From: a virus
DNA length: 36,791 nucleotides
Virus record (IMG/VR): IMGVR_UViG_3300029787_000144
Location: 376 to 37,166 of that record
Reading direction: 5' to 3' (one strand)
The position numbers and the translations under genes are program-made. The notes beneath the pieces were generated by a model that was not told the DNA's origin, did no database searches, and worked only from the letters and a program-made list of their open reading frames with translations. Below are positions 22,165-28,722 of this stretch, in pieces; position 1 is the first letter of the stretch; the number at the start of each line of letters is the position of its first letter.

Positions 22165-22953
22165 TTAACCCCAACAAGTCTCTTTATAATTACACCACTT
22201 ACAATCAAACATATCTTTAGATTGAGATATTCGTGGCAACATTTCACCAGCTTTTGTAGCTTGTAATATATTAACTGCTTTATCACTTATTTCTTGAGCG
22301 AGAAACTTATCAAAAGGAACAAGTTCATAATATATTTCGCTAGTATTTTTATTGACTACAGTAAACAAACATGGGTGTTCTGTTAATTCCATATACGCTT
22401 GATACAAAGCAACTTGAGCAGCATATATAGGATTAGTCTTTGCCATACCCTTGGCTTGAAACTCTTTAAACTTTCTGTCATTGGCTGACTTGTTTTCCCA
22501 CAAAGATGGATAGCCCATACCAACAGGTCCTCCACATATTACGCCATCTATGTGACCTCTTATCTGTCCATCAGATATAGAAAAGCCATATTGATCCCCA
22601 TTTTTCTTTTCAGTTCGCAAATCAAATCCTGCTTGTTTTAACCAATTAGCCATACTGTCTTCTATCTCGTGTCCAAATTGGAATATCCTTAATGTCTGTG
22701 GACTAAAGTGTCTGTCTTTATCAACTTCCTGACCCATATAAGTATATTGTATTTTTCTAGAACACTTCTCTCCTAAAGAAGACCCTCCTAAATATGTGCG
22801 CCTTGGGATACTATCTGACTTTTCTTTAATAGCTTTGTCAACAAATTCTGATATTTGTTCTTCAAAACGGTATGTCTTCAAGTCCTTCTGGTTGCCTGAT
22901 TGGGCCGAAGTATTTAATATGAGATTGTGTAACATAGTCGCAGACAAACTCAT
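22165..22953 (-). CDS. Cas4/RecB-like PD-(D/E)XK nuclease with Fe-S cysteines
   Basis: A 262-residue exonuclease. Catalytic residues: GHIDG with D136, LWENKS with E153 and K155. Fe-S cysteines: C64 (GEKCSRKIQY) and the C-terminal CKWCNYKETC (C251, C254, C260), as in Cas4/AddB-type nucleases. GGGAG sits 7 nt before the ATG. It overlaps the previous 79-residue gene by 92 nt, much more than other pairs here. Likely the 5'-3' or 3'-5' exonuclease of the recombination module with SSB and Sak4; no CRISPR array is present, so a Cas role is not suggested. Confidence 0.85.
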   Translation of the reverse strand: MSLSATMLHNLILNTSAQSGNQKDLKTYRFEEQISEFVDKAIKEKSDSIPRRTYLGGSSLGEKCSRKIQYTYMGQEVDKDRHFSPQTLRIFQFGHEIEDSMANWLKQAGFDLRTEKKNGDQYGFSISDGQIRGHIDGVICGGPVGMGYPSLWENKSANDRKFKEFQAKGMAKTNPIYAAQVALYQAYMELTEHPCLFTVVNKNTSEIYYELVPFDKFLAQEISDKAVNILQATKAGEMLPRISQSKDMFDCKWCNYKETCWG

Positions 22954-23101
22954 ATTCTATCTCCCTTGACGATTGTATTACAGATATTAAAGCGACCATC
23001 TGTTCTTCTGTTAAATCGCATAGTCTTTTCTCCCAACCTACTTTGTTAAATACTTTAGCTGCATTCTTTAATGAATTGTTTTCATCGTTGGCTCTATCCA
23101 T
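22862..23101 (-). CDS. Small phage protein overlapping the nuclease start
   Basis: A 79-residue product. AGGAGGT lies 9 nt before the ATG, so translation is likely. Helical NSLKNAAKVFNKVGWEKRLCDLTEEQMVALISVI followed by IKYFGPIRQPEGLEDIPF. Its last 92 nt overlap the nuclease gene in another frame, where both starts have good ribosome sites. Function unknown. Confidence 0.65.
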   Translation of the reverse strand: MDRANDENNSLKNAAKVFNKVGWEKRLCDLTEEQMVALISVIQSSREIEYEFVCDYVTQSHIKYFGPIRQPEGLEDIPF

Positions 23102-23370
23102 CTACTACTAACCTCCTGATCTTCTGATTCGTGAGAATAAAAATCCAATCTTAAAATCTCTTCTTGACCAGACATTACCTTACAAAAACCACCTAATATT
23201 TCATTTTCTAATTCGTCCATAATATCTTCCATAGCTTCAGTTATTGTATTCATCAACTGATCTTGATTATGTATGTTGGCTGTATGCAAAAACATTGAGC
23301 CATCAATAACCTTTTGAACACCAACATCATTAGATACATTTATATTATAATTTAGCGTTAATCTTTCCAT
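23068..23370 (-). CDS. Small phage protein of unknown function
   Basis: A 100-residue product starting MERLTLNYNINVSN; GAGGG lies 6 nt before this ATG, better than the ATG at 23403. It has an acidic helical middle (EAMEDIMDELENEILGGF) and ends SRWIEPTMKTIH. It overlaps both neighbours. No family recognised. Confidence 0.65.
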   Translation of the reverse strand: MERLTLNYNINVSNDVGVQKVIDGSMFLHTANIHNQDQLMNTITEAMEDIMDELENEILGGFCKVMSGQEEILRLDFYSHESEDQEVSSRWIEPTMKTIH

Positions 23371-23638
23371 CTTTACCCTCTGCCCACAAAGCACCATAAC
23401 CAATTACATCTATAGGATTATCAATATTTTTTGGATTTTGTGAATCTCTAACAAGTTTTTGGACAATACAAAATTTATACATATCATCATAAGTCAAATC
23501 AGATTTTAACTTGTGCCTCCATAATACGTTCATAATTTTAGCTATTGATTCATGTGTGTCTTTGGCATCACCATGAGTTCTTGCTCTTGAGCCATTAATT
23601 AATTGTTCTGCTTTTTGTAAAGCCTCACTACGCTGCAT
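23345..23638 (-). CDS. DUF6378-like phage protein
   Basis: A 97-residue protein with the layout of a widespread phage family (DUF6378, from memory): GSRARTHGDAKDTHESIAKIMN, DMYKFCIVQKLVRDSQNPKN, DNPIDVIGYGALWAEG. Members lie among replication and nucleotide-metabolism genes and their function is unknown. It overlaps the helicase end and the next gene's start. Length is normal. Confidence 0.75.
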   Translation of the reverse strand: MQRSEALQKAEQLINGSRARTHGDAKDTHESIAKIMNVLWRHKLKSDLTYDDMYKFCIVQKLVRDSQNPKNIDNPIDVIGYGALWAEGKDGKINAKL

Positions 23639-25304
23639 TTTTTTCTCCTATACTTGCAATTCTGTTATCTATATCTTTTTTATTCCATAAATAATTTAAC
23701 CAACAAGCAGCCTTATACTTGTTCCAACTAAAATCCATAACCCTAACTGTTATACCACAATTCTTTAGTGCTTGTGTTTGTTTAGGTGTAACAGCTTCAT
23801 TTAACCATCTTTTACCTTTCCTTGCGCCATCACTATCTTCAATCTTTCTTAGAAAGTCATCAGCAGCGGCTATGGCTTGTTCCTTAGTTCCAATACTAAC
23901 AACCCTTAATCGTCCATTAGAACGCTTTACAAGGGCTATAGAGACATCATCTAAGTGTGCAACTAATCCAAAGCCATTAAACCCACTAGCACTCACACAG
24001 CGTCCATTATCAAACAAATCTACCCAACGATAAGGCGATCTATCCATAAGGTCAACTTCGGTCATAATGAAGTCTTCTAATACTTCTTTATCTTGCTGAC
24101 CAAACTCATATCCACATAAAGGACATTCACGAGATGATAATGGTACAACTGATTCGCATTGTGGACATGTTTTTTCAGGAGCAGCACCTGTTCCTCTAGC
24201 CTCTGAACCTTCTAAGTCAACTAACTCGTCTAATGATCCATGTGTAAGTACACTTGTCCCAAAATCTAAAACTATACAATCTTTTTTTATAATTCCGGGG
24301 TGTTCTTCAGGATCTATTGTTCGCAGTCCACGACCAATCATTTGCACCATTGTAGATTTATATGAACATGGTCTTGTAAGAACAATGCAACTAACTGGTG
24401 GAGCATCAAATCCTTCTGTAAGCACAGCAACATTAACAACGACCTGAACATCTCCATGTTCTAAATCATGTAATATTTGTTGTCTTTCATCGCTTGGAGT
24501 TTCACCCGTAAGTAGTTCAGACCTAATGCCAGCCCTACGATATTCATCGCAAACATCTTGTGCATGTATAACTGTAGAACAAAAGACAACTGTTTTTCTA
24601 TCTCCCGCTTTCTCTTGCCATTCCTGAACAATACGTTCATTGATGGCTCTTTTATTCATAATACGCTCAACTTCGCCCATATCAAAATCAGATATAGTTT
24701 TGCGAACATTTTCTAATTCTTGTCTGACACCTACATCTACAACAAATGTCTTTGGTGGTACGAGAAAACCCTCACGAATTAATGTGGTGATTTCTATTTG
24801 ATGCGAACAATTATTAAATATGCTACGTAAACCTTTTCTATCTCCACGATTAGGAGTAGCAGTAAATCCAACAATCTCAACTGAATTGTTAGCTTCTTTA
24901 ACTCTATCAATAATTCTTGTATATGTTTCTGCTATTATATGATGGCTTTCATCAACAACAACCATGTCAAAATTACACATGTTTTCTAAATTGTTCGGTC
25001 TTGAAAGCGTCTGAACCATACTAAATATAGTTTCACCAGACCAATCTTTCTCTGATCCATCTACTACACTTGTTGTTATTTTTGGATTTACTCTTGAAAA
25101 CTTTGTTCTGTTTTGCCTGACTAACTCGTCACGATGTTGTAAAATTAAAATCTTTTTGCCTTGCTTGTATCGTTTACCGACTAAAGCTGAAAGCATGATT
25201 GTCTTACCTGCTCCCGTTGGAGCGACAACAATAGTGTTTTTGTGTTTGGTAAGAGCAATAGAAGCATCGTCAACTGCTATCTTTTGATATGGTCTAAGAA
25301 TCAT
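23628..25304 (-). CDS. SF2 DEAD/DEAH-box helicase with C-terminal zinc ribbon
   Basis: A 558-residue helicase in the UvsW/ResIII group. Q-motif-like RPYQ near the start, Walker A APTGAGKT (28-35), motif II DESH (118-121), motif III TAT (148-150), motif V LTEGFDAPPV and motif VI QMIGRGLRT in the second RecA domain (about 300-335). CPQC ... CPLC (about 385-405) forms a zinc ribbon. The last 150 residues are not recognised. Such phage helicases remodel forks and recombination intermediates. It overlaps the zinc-finger gene before it and the DUF6378 gene after it. Confidence 0.9.
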   Translation of the reverse strand: MILRPYQKIAVDDASIALTKHKNTIVVAPTGAGKTIMLSALVGKRYKQGKKILILQHRDELVRQNRTKFSRVNPKITTSVVDGSEKDWSGETIFSMVQTLSRPNNLENMCNFDMVVVDESHHIIAETYTRIIDRVKEANNSVEIVGFTATPNRGDRKGLRSIFNNCSHQIEITTLIREGFLVPPKTFVVDVGVRQELENVRKTISDFDMGEVERIMNKRAINERIVQEWQEKAGDRKTVVFCSTVIHAQDVCDEYRRAGIRSELLTGETPSDERQQILHDLEHGDVQVVVNVAVLTEGFDAPPVSCIVLTRPCSYKSTMVQMIGRGLRTIDPEEHPGIIKKDCIVLDFGTSVLTHGSLDELVDLEGSEARGTGAAPEKTCPQCESVVPLSSRECPLCGYEFGQQDKEVLEDFIMTEVDLMDRSPYRWVDLFDNGRCVSASGFNGFGLVAHLDDVSIALVKRSNGRLRVVSIGTKEQAIAAADDFLRKIEDSDGARKGKRWLNEAVTPKQTQALKNCGITVRVMDFSWNKYKAACWLNYLWNKKDIDNRIASIGEKNAA

Positions 25305-25578
25305 TTTCTAACTCTTTGATTCTTTGTTTTAAATTATTAATTTTATCAATAAACTTTTGTTTATCTCTTTGTCTTTGAGCGGCTGCTCTGCAATTAGAAC
25401 TACAATATTTAAGACCTTGACTGCCTTGATTCATTCTAATTACTAAAATTTTTTTAACTTTTTTACATTGAGGACATGAAAAATCGAAAGTCTTTGTTTT
25501 TTTTATTTTATTAATACGAGCAAATGCTTTTGCAATCTGTTCATCAAACTCTTGTTTGGCTTGTTCGTATGTTTTCAT
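25294..25578 (-). CDS. Zinc-finger phage protein
   Basis: A 94-residue protein from MKTYEQAKQEF; AAAGG lies 7 nt before this ATG, whereas the ATG at 25593 has no ribosome site. CPQC and CSSNC near residues 35-65, in a YCSSNCRAAAQRQRDKQKF context, give a C2-C2 zinc finger followed by a basic helix, resembling CGNR/FCS-type fingers that bind DNA or RNA. It is preceded by the structured RNA at 25606-25675 and overlaps the helicase by 11 nt. It might bind or be controlled by that RNA; this is speculation. Confidence 0.75.
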   Translation of the reverse strand: MKTYEQAKQEFDEQIAKAFARINKIKKTKTFDFSCPQCKKVKKILVIRMNQGSQGLKYCSSNCRAAAQRQRDKQKFIDKINNLKQRIKELENDS

Positions 25579-25605
25579 TGGATTACCTTTCATGGCTGGA
25601 TGAAG

Positions 25606-25675
25606 TGGGTAGTTTGGCGGCGCTCGTACTACCCAAACGAGTTCTAGCAGACGAAGGAAAGTCTTGCCGCTAGAA
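25606..25675 (-). ncRNA. Structured RNA: bulged hairpin plus H-type pseudoknot
   Basis: In a 94-nt gap on the minus strand. P1: TTCTAGC/GCTAGAA (25675-25669 with 25648-25642), a GGCA bulge, AGAC/GTCT and an 8-nt loop. Directly after it: stem CTCGT/ACGAG (25641-25637 with 25627-25623) whose loop TGGGTAGT (25635-25628) pairs with ACTACCCA (25613-25606) to give an 8-bp second stem. That leaves a 1-nt loop 1 and a 9-nt loop 3, good geometry for an H-type pseudoknot. GCC in loop 3 could also meet the GGC bulge of P1. It ends 16 nt before the ribosome site of the zinc-finger gene. I recognise no known riboswitch class. Confidence 0.65.
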
Positions 25676-25687
25676 ATAAGTTACCCT

Positions 25688-26299
25688 TTAAGATGCCCAA
25701 GGTGGCACTACACTACCTGCCGTGGTAGCTTGGGGTTGAACTCCTTGATCGATTGGTTGCTGAACCTGCGGTGCAACCTGAACTACACCACCAGCTATAA
25801 AACCTTTATGATCTGCACATATTGGACCTCTGAGAATATTCTTATCAGCATATCCATTAGTGCCTTTTTCAATACCAATCTTAATGCAAAACTCCTGACC
25901 TTGCAAAGCATCAATACCAGGAATCTTTCTTTTATTATTAGATTCTACTGACACATCTTTAGGGTCAAGACCAAGCATACTATCAACAAGTAAACGTAAA
26001 GTTCTAATACCGTTTACTCTAGCTTTTGATATACCTTGATCGTTTTTAGAATCACCATCAAAGAATATATTTTGCCATACCTTACGCTTATCAAATTGAC
26101 CACCAACAATGGTAAATTCTGTCTCTATATATTTCGCACTTGAATGTGGAGACTCTTTAAACATTGGTGTACTAGCAAATTCTTCAATGATAGTATGATT
26201 AGGTTTAATTAAAAGAATTGCACGAGCAATCGTTCCTTCAGGAATCAATTCAAACTCGTTACTTGTTTCGCTCATGGAAACATTACTTAGGTCAAGCAT
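25688..26299 (-). CDS. Single-stranded DNA-binding protein (DUF669-like)
   Basis: A 203-residue protein with an OB-fold-like core: FELIPEGTIARAILLIKPNH, KYIETEFTIVGGQFDKRKVWQNIFF, QEFCIKIGIEKG. The C-terminal 40 residues are Gln/Pro/Val-rich and end VPPWAS, like the tail by which SSBs recruit partners. It overlaps the Sak4-like gene by 8 nt, the usual pairing of recombinase and SSB in phages. It would coat ssDNA during replication and annealing. Sequence identity with bacterial SSB is not obvious; family from pattern. Confidence 0.75.
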   Translation of the reverse strand: MLDLSNVSMSETSNEFELIPEGTIARAILLIKPNHTIIEEFASTPMFKESPHSSAKYIETEFTIVGGQFDKRKVWQNIFFDGDSKNDQGISKARVNGIRTLRLLVDSMLGLDPKDVSVESNNKRKIPGIDALQGQEFCIKIGIEKGTNGYADKNILRGPICADHKGFIAGGVVQVAPQVQQPIDQGVQPQATTAGSVVPPWAS

Positions 26300-27173
26300 T
26301 ATTCATTTCTCCTTCGTTGCTGGACATTACTTTAGCAGGATCAACAAAAGTCAATTTTCTTTCCGATTGTTTTATCCCACCACTCATTTTAGTCAGTAGT
26401 TTACCTAAATGCGGCTCTTCCAATACATCAAGTCTACCTGATCTATCTTTTGCTGGATACCCCCATTCATTCAACGTCTGACAAACAAAGGCACGATATG
26501 TGCCAGTGTTTTCATCGCCAGTCATTACTGCCATTGTGATTACTTCATCAACAATGCCTGGTAATTCACGACCCGTCTTAGTGCCGTCTATTTGTAGTTC
26601 AAATAGCTTGCGCCCATAATCGTCAATCTTCTCATCAAGAATACCAACAAAAATTACATTCTTACTACGAATATGTTGCAAATGAGTGAGCCAAGACATC
26701 ATCTCTCTACCGTGCATTCCATACACAGCACGAGTATCAACCTTGCCACTTCTCTCTGATTTATTATCAGCATGACCCATGCAATGCTGAAAACATAGAC
26801 GACCAGCTACAGTAATACTATCTACAAATATGCTATCGTATTTGCTCATCATTTCTGATGGATCACCGTATAACGATTTTACATAGTCATAGTGAGCATT
26901 ACTGTAAGGTTGGTCATCTGTAAGTGCTGGGTTTGGGCCGCCTAAAAAACAAGCGAAATCACGACATTCAGCCCATGTTTGTGGTCTTACCATGTCGATC
27001 ATCCACCCCTCAATAGCTGCATCCCCAGCTTCTAAGTCCATAAATAGTGTAGTTGCTGAGTCCAAAGTTCTTGCTAATGTAGTTTTACCAACACCACTTT
27101 GACCACAAATAACAATTTTATGACCTTTCTTTTCAGCCATACGTTCTTCGGCTGTGATTATCTTTAATCCCAT
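26292..27173 (-). CDS. Sak4-like RecA-fold ATPase (recombination annealase)
   Basis: A 293-residue ATPase. Walker A GQSGVGKTT at 24-32; DLEAGDAAIEGWMIDMVRPQTW after it; Walker B YDSIFVDSITV; a GLLDEK-like FVGILDEKIDDYGRKLFELQIDG. This is the layout of Sak4-type phage proteins (AAA_24), RecA-core ATPases that help strand annealing with the phage SSB, here encoded next. Together with the Cas4-like exonuclease and SF2 helicase it makes a recombination module. Overlap with the SSB gene and no gap before it suggest co-expression. Confidence 0.85.
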   Translation of the reverse strand: MGLKIITAEERMAEKKGHKIVICGQSGVGKTTLARTLDSATTLFMDLEAGDAAIEGWMIDMVRPQTWAECRDFACFLGGPNPALTDDQPYSNAHYDYVKSLYGDPSEMMSKYDSIFVDSITVAGRLCFQHCMGHADNKSERSGKVDTRAVYGMHGREMMSWLTHLQHIRSKNVIFVGILDEKIDDYGRKLFELQIDGTKTGRELPGIVDEVITMAVMTGDENTGTYRAFVCQTLNEWGYPAKDRSGRLDVLEEPHLGKLLTKMSGGIKQSERKLTFVDPAKVMSSNEGEMNNA

Positions 27174-27182
27174 ACAATCCTC

Positions 27183-27605
27183 CTAAACTGATATATCTAT
27201 GGTTGTGCCTTTTAGTTCAACAACCCTATGTTCTTGTAACTTAGCTTTAATAGCTGGCTGTGCTGCATTGTATTTCTTCTCTTCAACAGAGTAAGTTAAC
27301 TTTGCAAAATGCCTAGCATCATCAGGGTTCATTTCTGTAAATGCAATGGCAAGACCCTCTTGATCCCAAGTAACTTTCTTGCTTAATGTTACTTTGACCT
27401 TATAACCATCTTCATTGATAGTTACAGTACCATAATCTTTACCCTCGTCTGATAGTCTATCACGAGCTTCATTCTGATACCTCTCTGCTAAGACAATATT
27501 AAGATCATTGATCTTTTGTTTGACTTTATCTAGTTCTTTTTTTAGATCTTCTTTATAATGATAAAGAGATTCAATAGAATTATGAAACATTTTTTCGGCA
27601 TTCAT
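27183..27605 (-). CDS. Coiled-coil phage protein, first gene of the replication operon
   Basis: A 140-residue protein. Residues of about 10-50 (LYHYKEDLKKELDKVKQKINDLNIVLAERYQNEA) form a coiled coil; the rest is a beta-rich domain with YGTVTINEDGYKVKVTLSKKVTWDQE and ELKGTTIDISV. A strong promoter lies 40-70 nt upstream. Neighbours imply a role in recombination or replication, possibly a partner of the Sak4-like protein. AAGGAAGG sits before the ATG. No named family. Confidence 0.7.
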   Translation of the reverse strand: MNAEKMFHNSIESLYHYKEDLKKELDKVKQKINDLNIVLAERYQNEARDRLSDEGKDYGTVTINEDGYKVKVTLSKKVTWDQEGLAIAFTEMNPDDARHFAKLTYSVEEKKYNAAQPAIKAKLQEHRVVELKGTTIDISV

Positions 27606-27643
27606 TGACCTTCCTTTCGTATATTTAAGTTGCTAGAAACCTT

Positions 27644-27672
27644 AAAATAGGAACTGTAAACCAGTTTGTCAA
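27644..27672 (-). promoter_or_regulatory. Strong sigma70-like promoter with spacer palindrome
   Basis: TTGACA (27672-27667), 17 nt, TATTTT (27649-27644) on the minus strand, 39 nt before the operon start at 27605. The spacer is itself AACTG-GTTTA-CAGTT (27652-27666), a perfect inverted repeat lying exactly between the boxes, an ideal place for a repressor. Confidence 0.75.
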
Positions 27673-27681
27673 CAATATTTG

Positions 27682-28059
27682 TTATTTTTTTTTAAAACTA
27701 AGCAAAATGTCAATGTTATGAATGGCTAACATAAGTTTTTTCTTTAACTTAAATTCAGGTGTCAAAACGCCTTTAGCATCTTCAACGATGAATCTGGACG
27801 ACCCATCTTCTTCTATTAATAAATATGTAAAATCAGCAATGTAATCACATATTTTTTGGTCGTTTACCTTTAATTCATACTTAACTTGTCTGTCTAATTG
27901 GTCAACTGCACCAGCTCTTTCCATAGCTTTTAACTGACCCCAACGCTCTGCTTCCCATCTAGAATCAAACTTTAGACCCATAGCTACAGTTTTTTTTGCG
28001 AAATACTTGTTGGGTTTCCCAACTTTTCGGGTTATAATTCGTTTATTATTGTAATACAT
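27682..28059 (-). CDS. DUF1064-family phage protein (nuclease-like)
   Basis: A 125-residue protein from MYYNNKRIITRKVGKPNKYF; a longer frame from 28107 has no ribosome site and would overlap the plus-strand gene more. KTVAMGLKFDSRWEAERWGQLKAMERAGAVDQLDRQVKYEL, DYIADFTYLL and RFIVEDAKGVLTPEFKLKKKLML fit DUF1064, thought to have a PD-(D/E)XK or Holliday-junction-resolvase-like fold (D in YIADF and E-x-K in VEDAKG). The 5' end carries the divergent promoter region of the plus-strand gene. Confidence 0.8.
   Translation of the reverse strand: MYYNNKRIITRKVGKPNKYFAKKTVAMGLKFDSRWEAERWGQLKAMERAGAVDQLDRQVKYELKVNDQKICDYIADFTYLLIEEDGSSRFIVEDAKGVLTPEFKLKKKLMLAIHNIDILLSFKKK
28009..28023. promoter_or_regulatory. 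Operator-like palindrome GTTGGG-TTT-CCCAAC
   Basis: Perfect 6-bp arms with a 3-nt centre, overlapping the -35 box of the plus-strand gene and inside the 5' end of the DUF1064 gene. The only plus-strand gene encodes a ribbon-helix-helix-like protein, so autoregulation at this site is a plausible guess. Confidence 0.45.
28010..28038 (+). promoter_or_regulatory. Candidate promoter of the plus-strand gene
   Basis: TTGGGT (28010-28015), 17 nt, TATAAT (28033-28038), a perfect -10 box and a moderate -35 box, 35 nt upstream of the start codon. Confidence 0.5.
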
Positions 28060-28072
28060 GGGAGTTATTGTA

Positions 28073-28264
28073 ATGGCAGATCCGAAAAAATTCAAGTCCA
28101 TTGGCATAGATACTGATACTTATCATAAACTAAAACGTATATGTGAAGATGAAAGACGTAATATCCGTCAACAAATTAGCATATGGGTTGATAAAGATTA
28201 TTCAAATAGATTTAAAGAAGATGATAATGTTACTCGTTTAGGTTTAGGAACACTTAATAATTAA
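28073..28264 (+). CDS. Ribbon-helix-helix-like regulator, only plus-strand gene
   Basis: A 63-residue protein from MADPKKF; GGGAG lies 8 nt before this ATG and is absent before the ATG at 28058. KSIGID would be the N-terminal strand, then DTYHKLKRICEDERRNIRQQISIWVDKDY the two helices, the pattern of Arc/MetJ-type DNA-binding dimers. It runs against all other genes, has its own candidate promoter and a palindrome, and its stop overlaps the lysozyme stop from the other strand by 4 nt. It could set the switch between early operon and late genes. Regulator role inferred from fold and position. Confidence 0.65.
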   Translation: MADPKKFKSIGIDTDTYHKLKRICEDERRNIRQQISIWVDKDYSNRFKEDDNVTRLGLGTLNN

Positions 28265-28722
28265 GCGACTTGTTCTCTAATACCTATAGCTTCCATTCTT
28301 TTTATTAAACGATTAGCGCGGTTAGTTACCTGCTTATGCCATCTCGAATCTTCCATTTGGACGGCACATTCTAGCCAGTCTTCATCGTCTATGGCAGCAC
28401 GAAATTTAACAAATTTGGATAAACGAGGACGACCCATATTGAACATCATGTTCGCACATATCTTTTGTACTTCTTCAGGTAGATCATCAAAAGTATTAAA
28501 CAATTTTTTACATTCATCTATTGTTACTTCTACGTCTTTAGCAAAGCATTCGTTAACTCGATCTTCTGATACTGGTGTGCCTACTTCTTTGTTATATTCT
28601 TCATCCCATTCTGTTATAAGGTGACCTATCCCATGCGTAGGTAGTCCTAAATGATCTAAGTATATTTCGTACTTACAACCTTCATCTTCTTTTAGTTCTT
28701 CTCTTAATTCATCTATGTTCAT
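28261..28722 (-). CDS. T4-type lysozyme (GH24 endolysin)
   Basis: A 153-residue muramidase that cleaves peptidoglycan for lysis. The T4 lysozyme catalytic triad is present: E14 in KEDEG, D23 in IYLDHLG, T29 in LPTHGIGHL. MMFNMGRPRLSKFVKFRAAI and SRWHKQVTNRANRLIKRM match the C-terminal lobe. Length close to T4 lysozyme (164). Start ATGA overlaps the stop of the 968-residue virion protein. No signal peptide or holin is evident; release would need a holin elsewhere. Convergent with the plus-strand gene. Confidence 0.9.
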   Translation of the reverse strand: MNIDELREELKEDEGCKYEIYLDHLGLPTHGIGHLITEWDEEYNKEVGTPVSEDRVNECFAKDVEVTIDECKKLFNTFDDLPEEVQKICANMMFNMGRPRLSKFVKFRAAIDDEDWLECAVQMEDSRWHKQVTNRANRLIKRMEAIGIREQVA

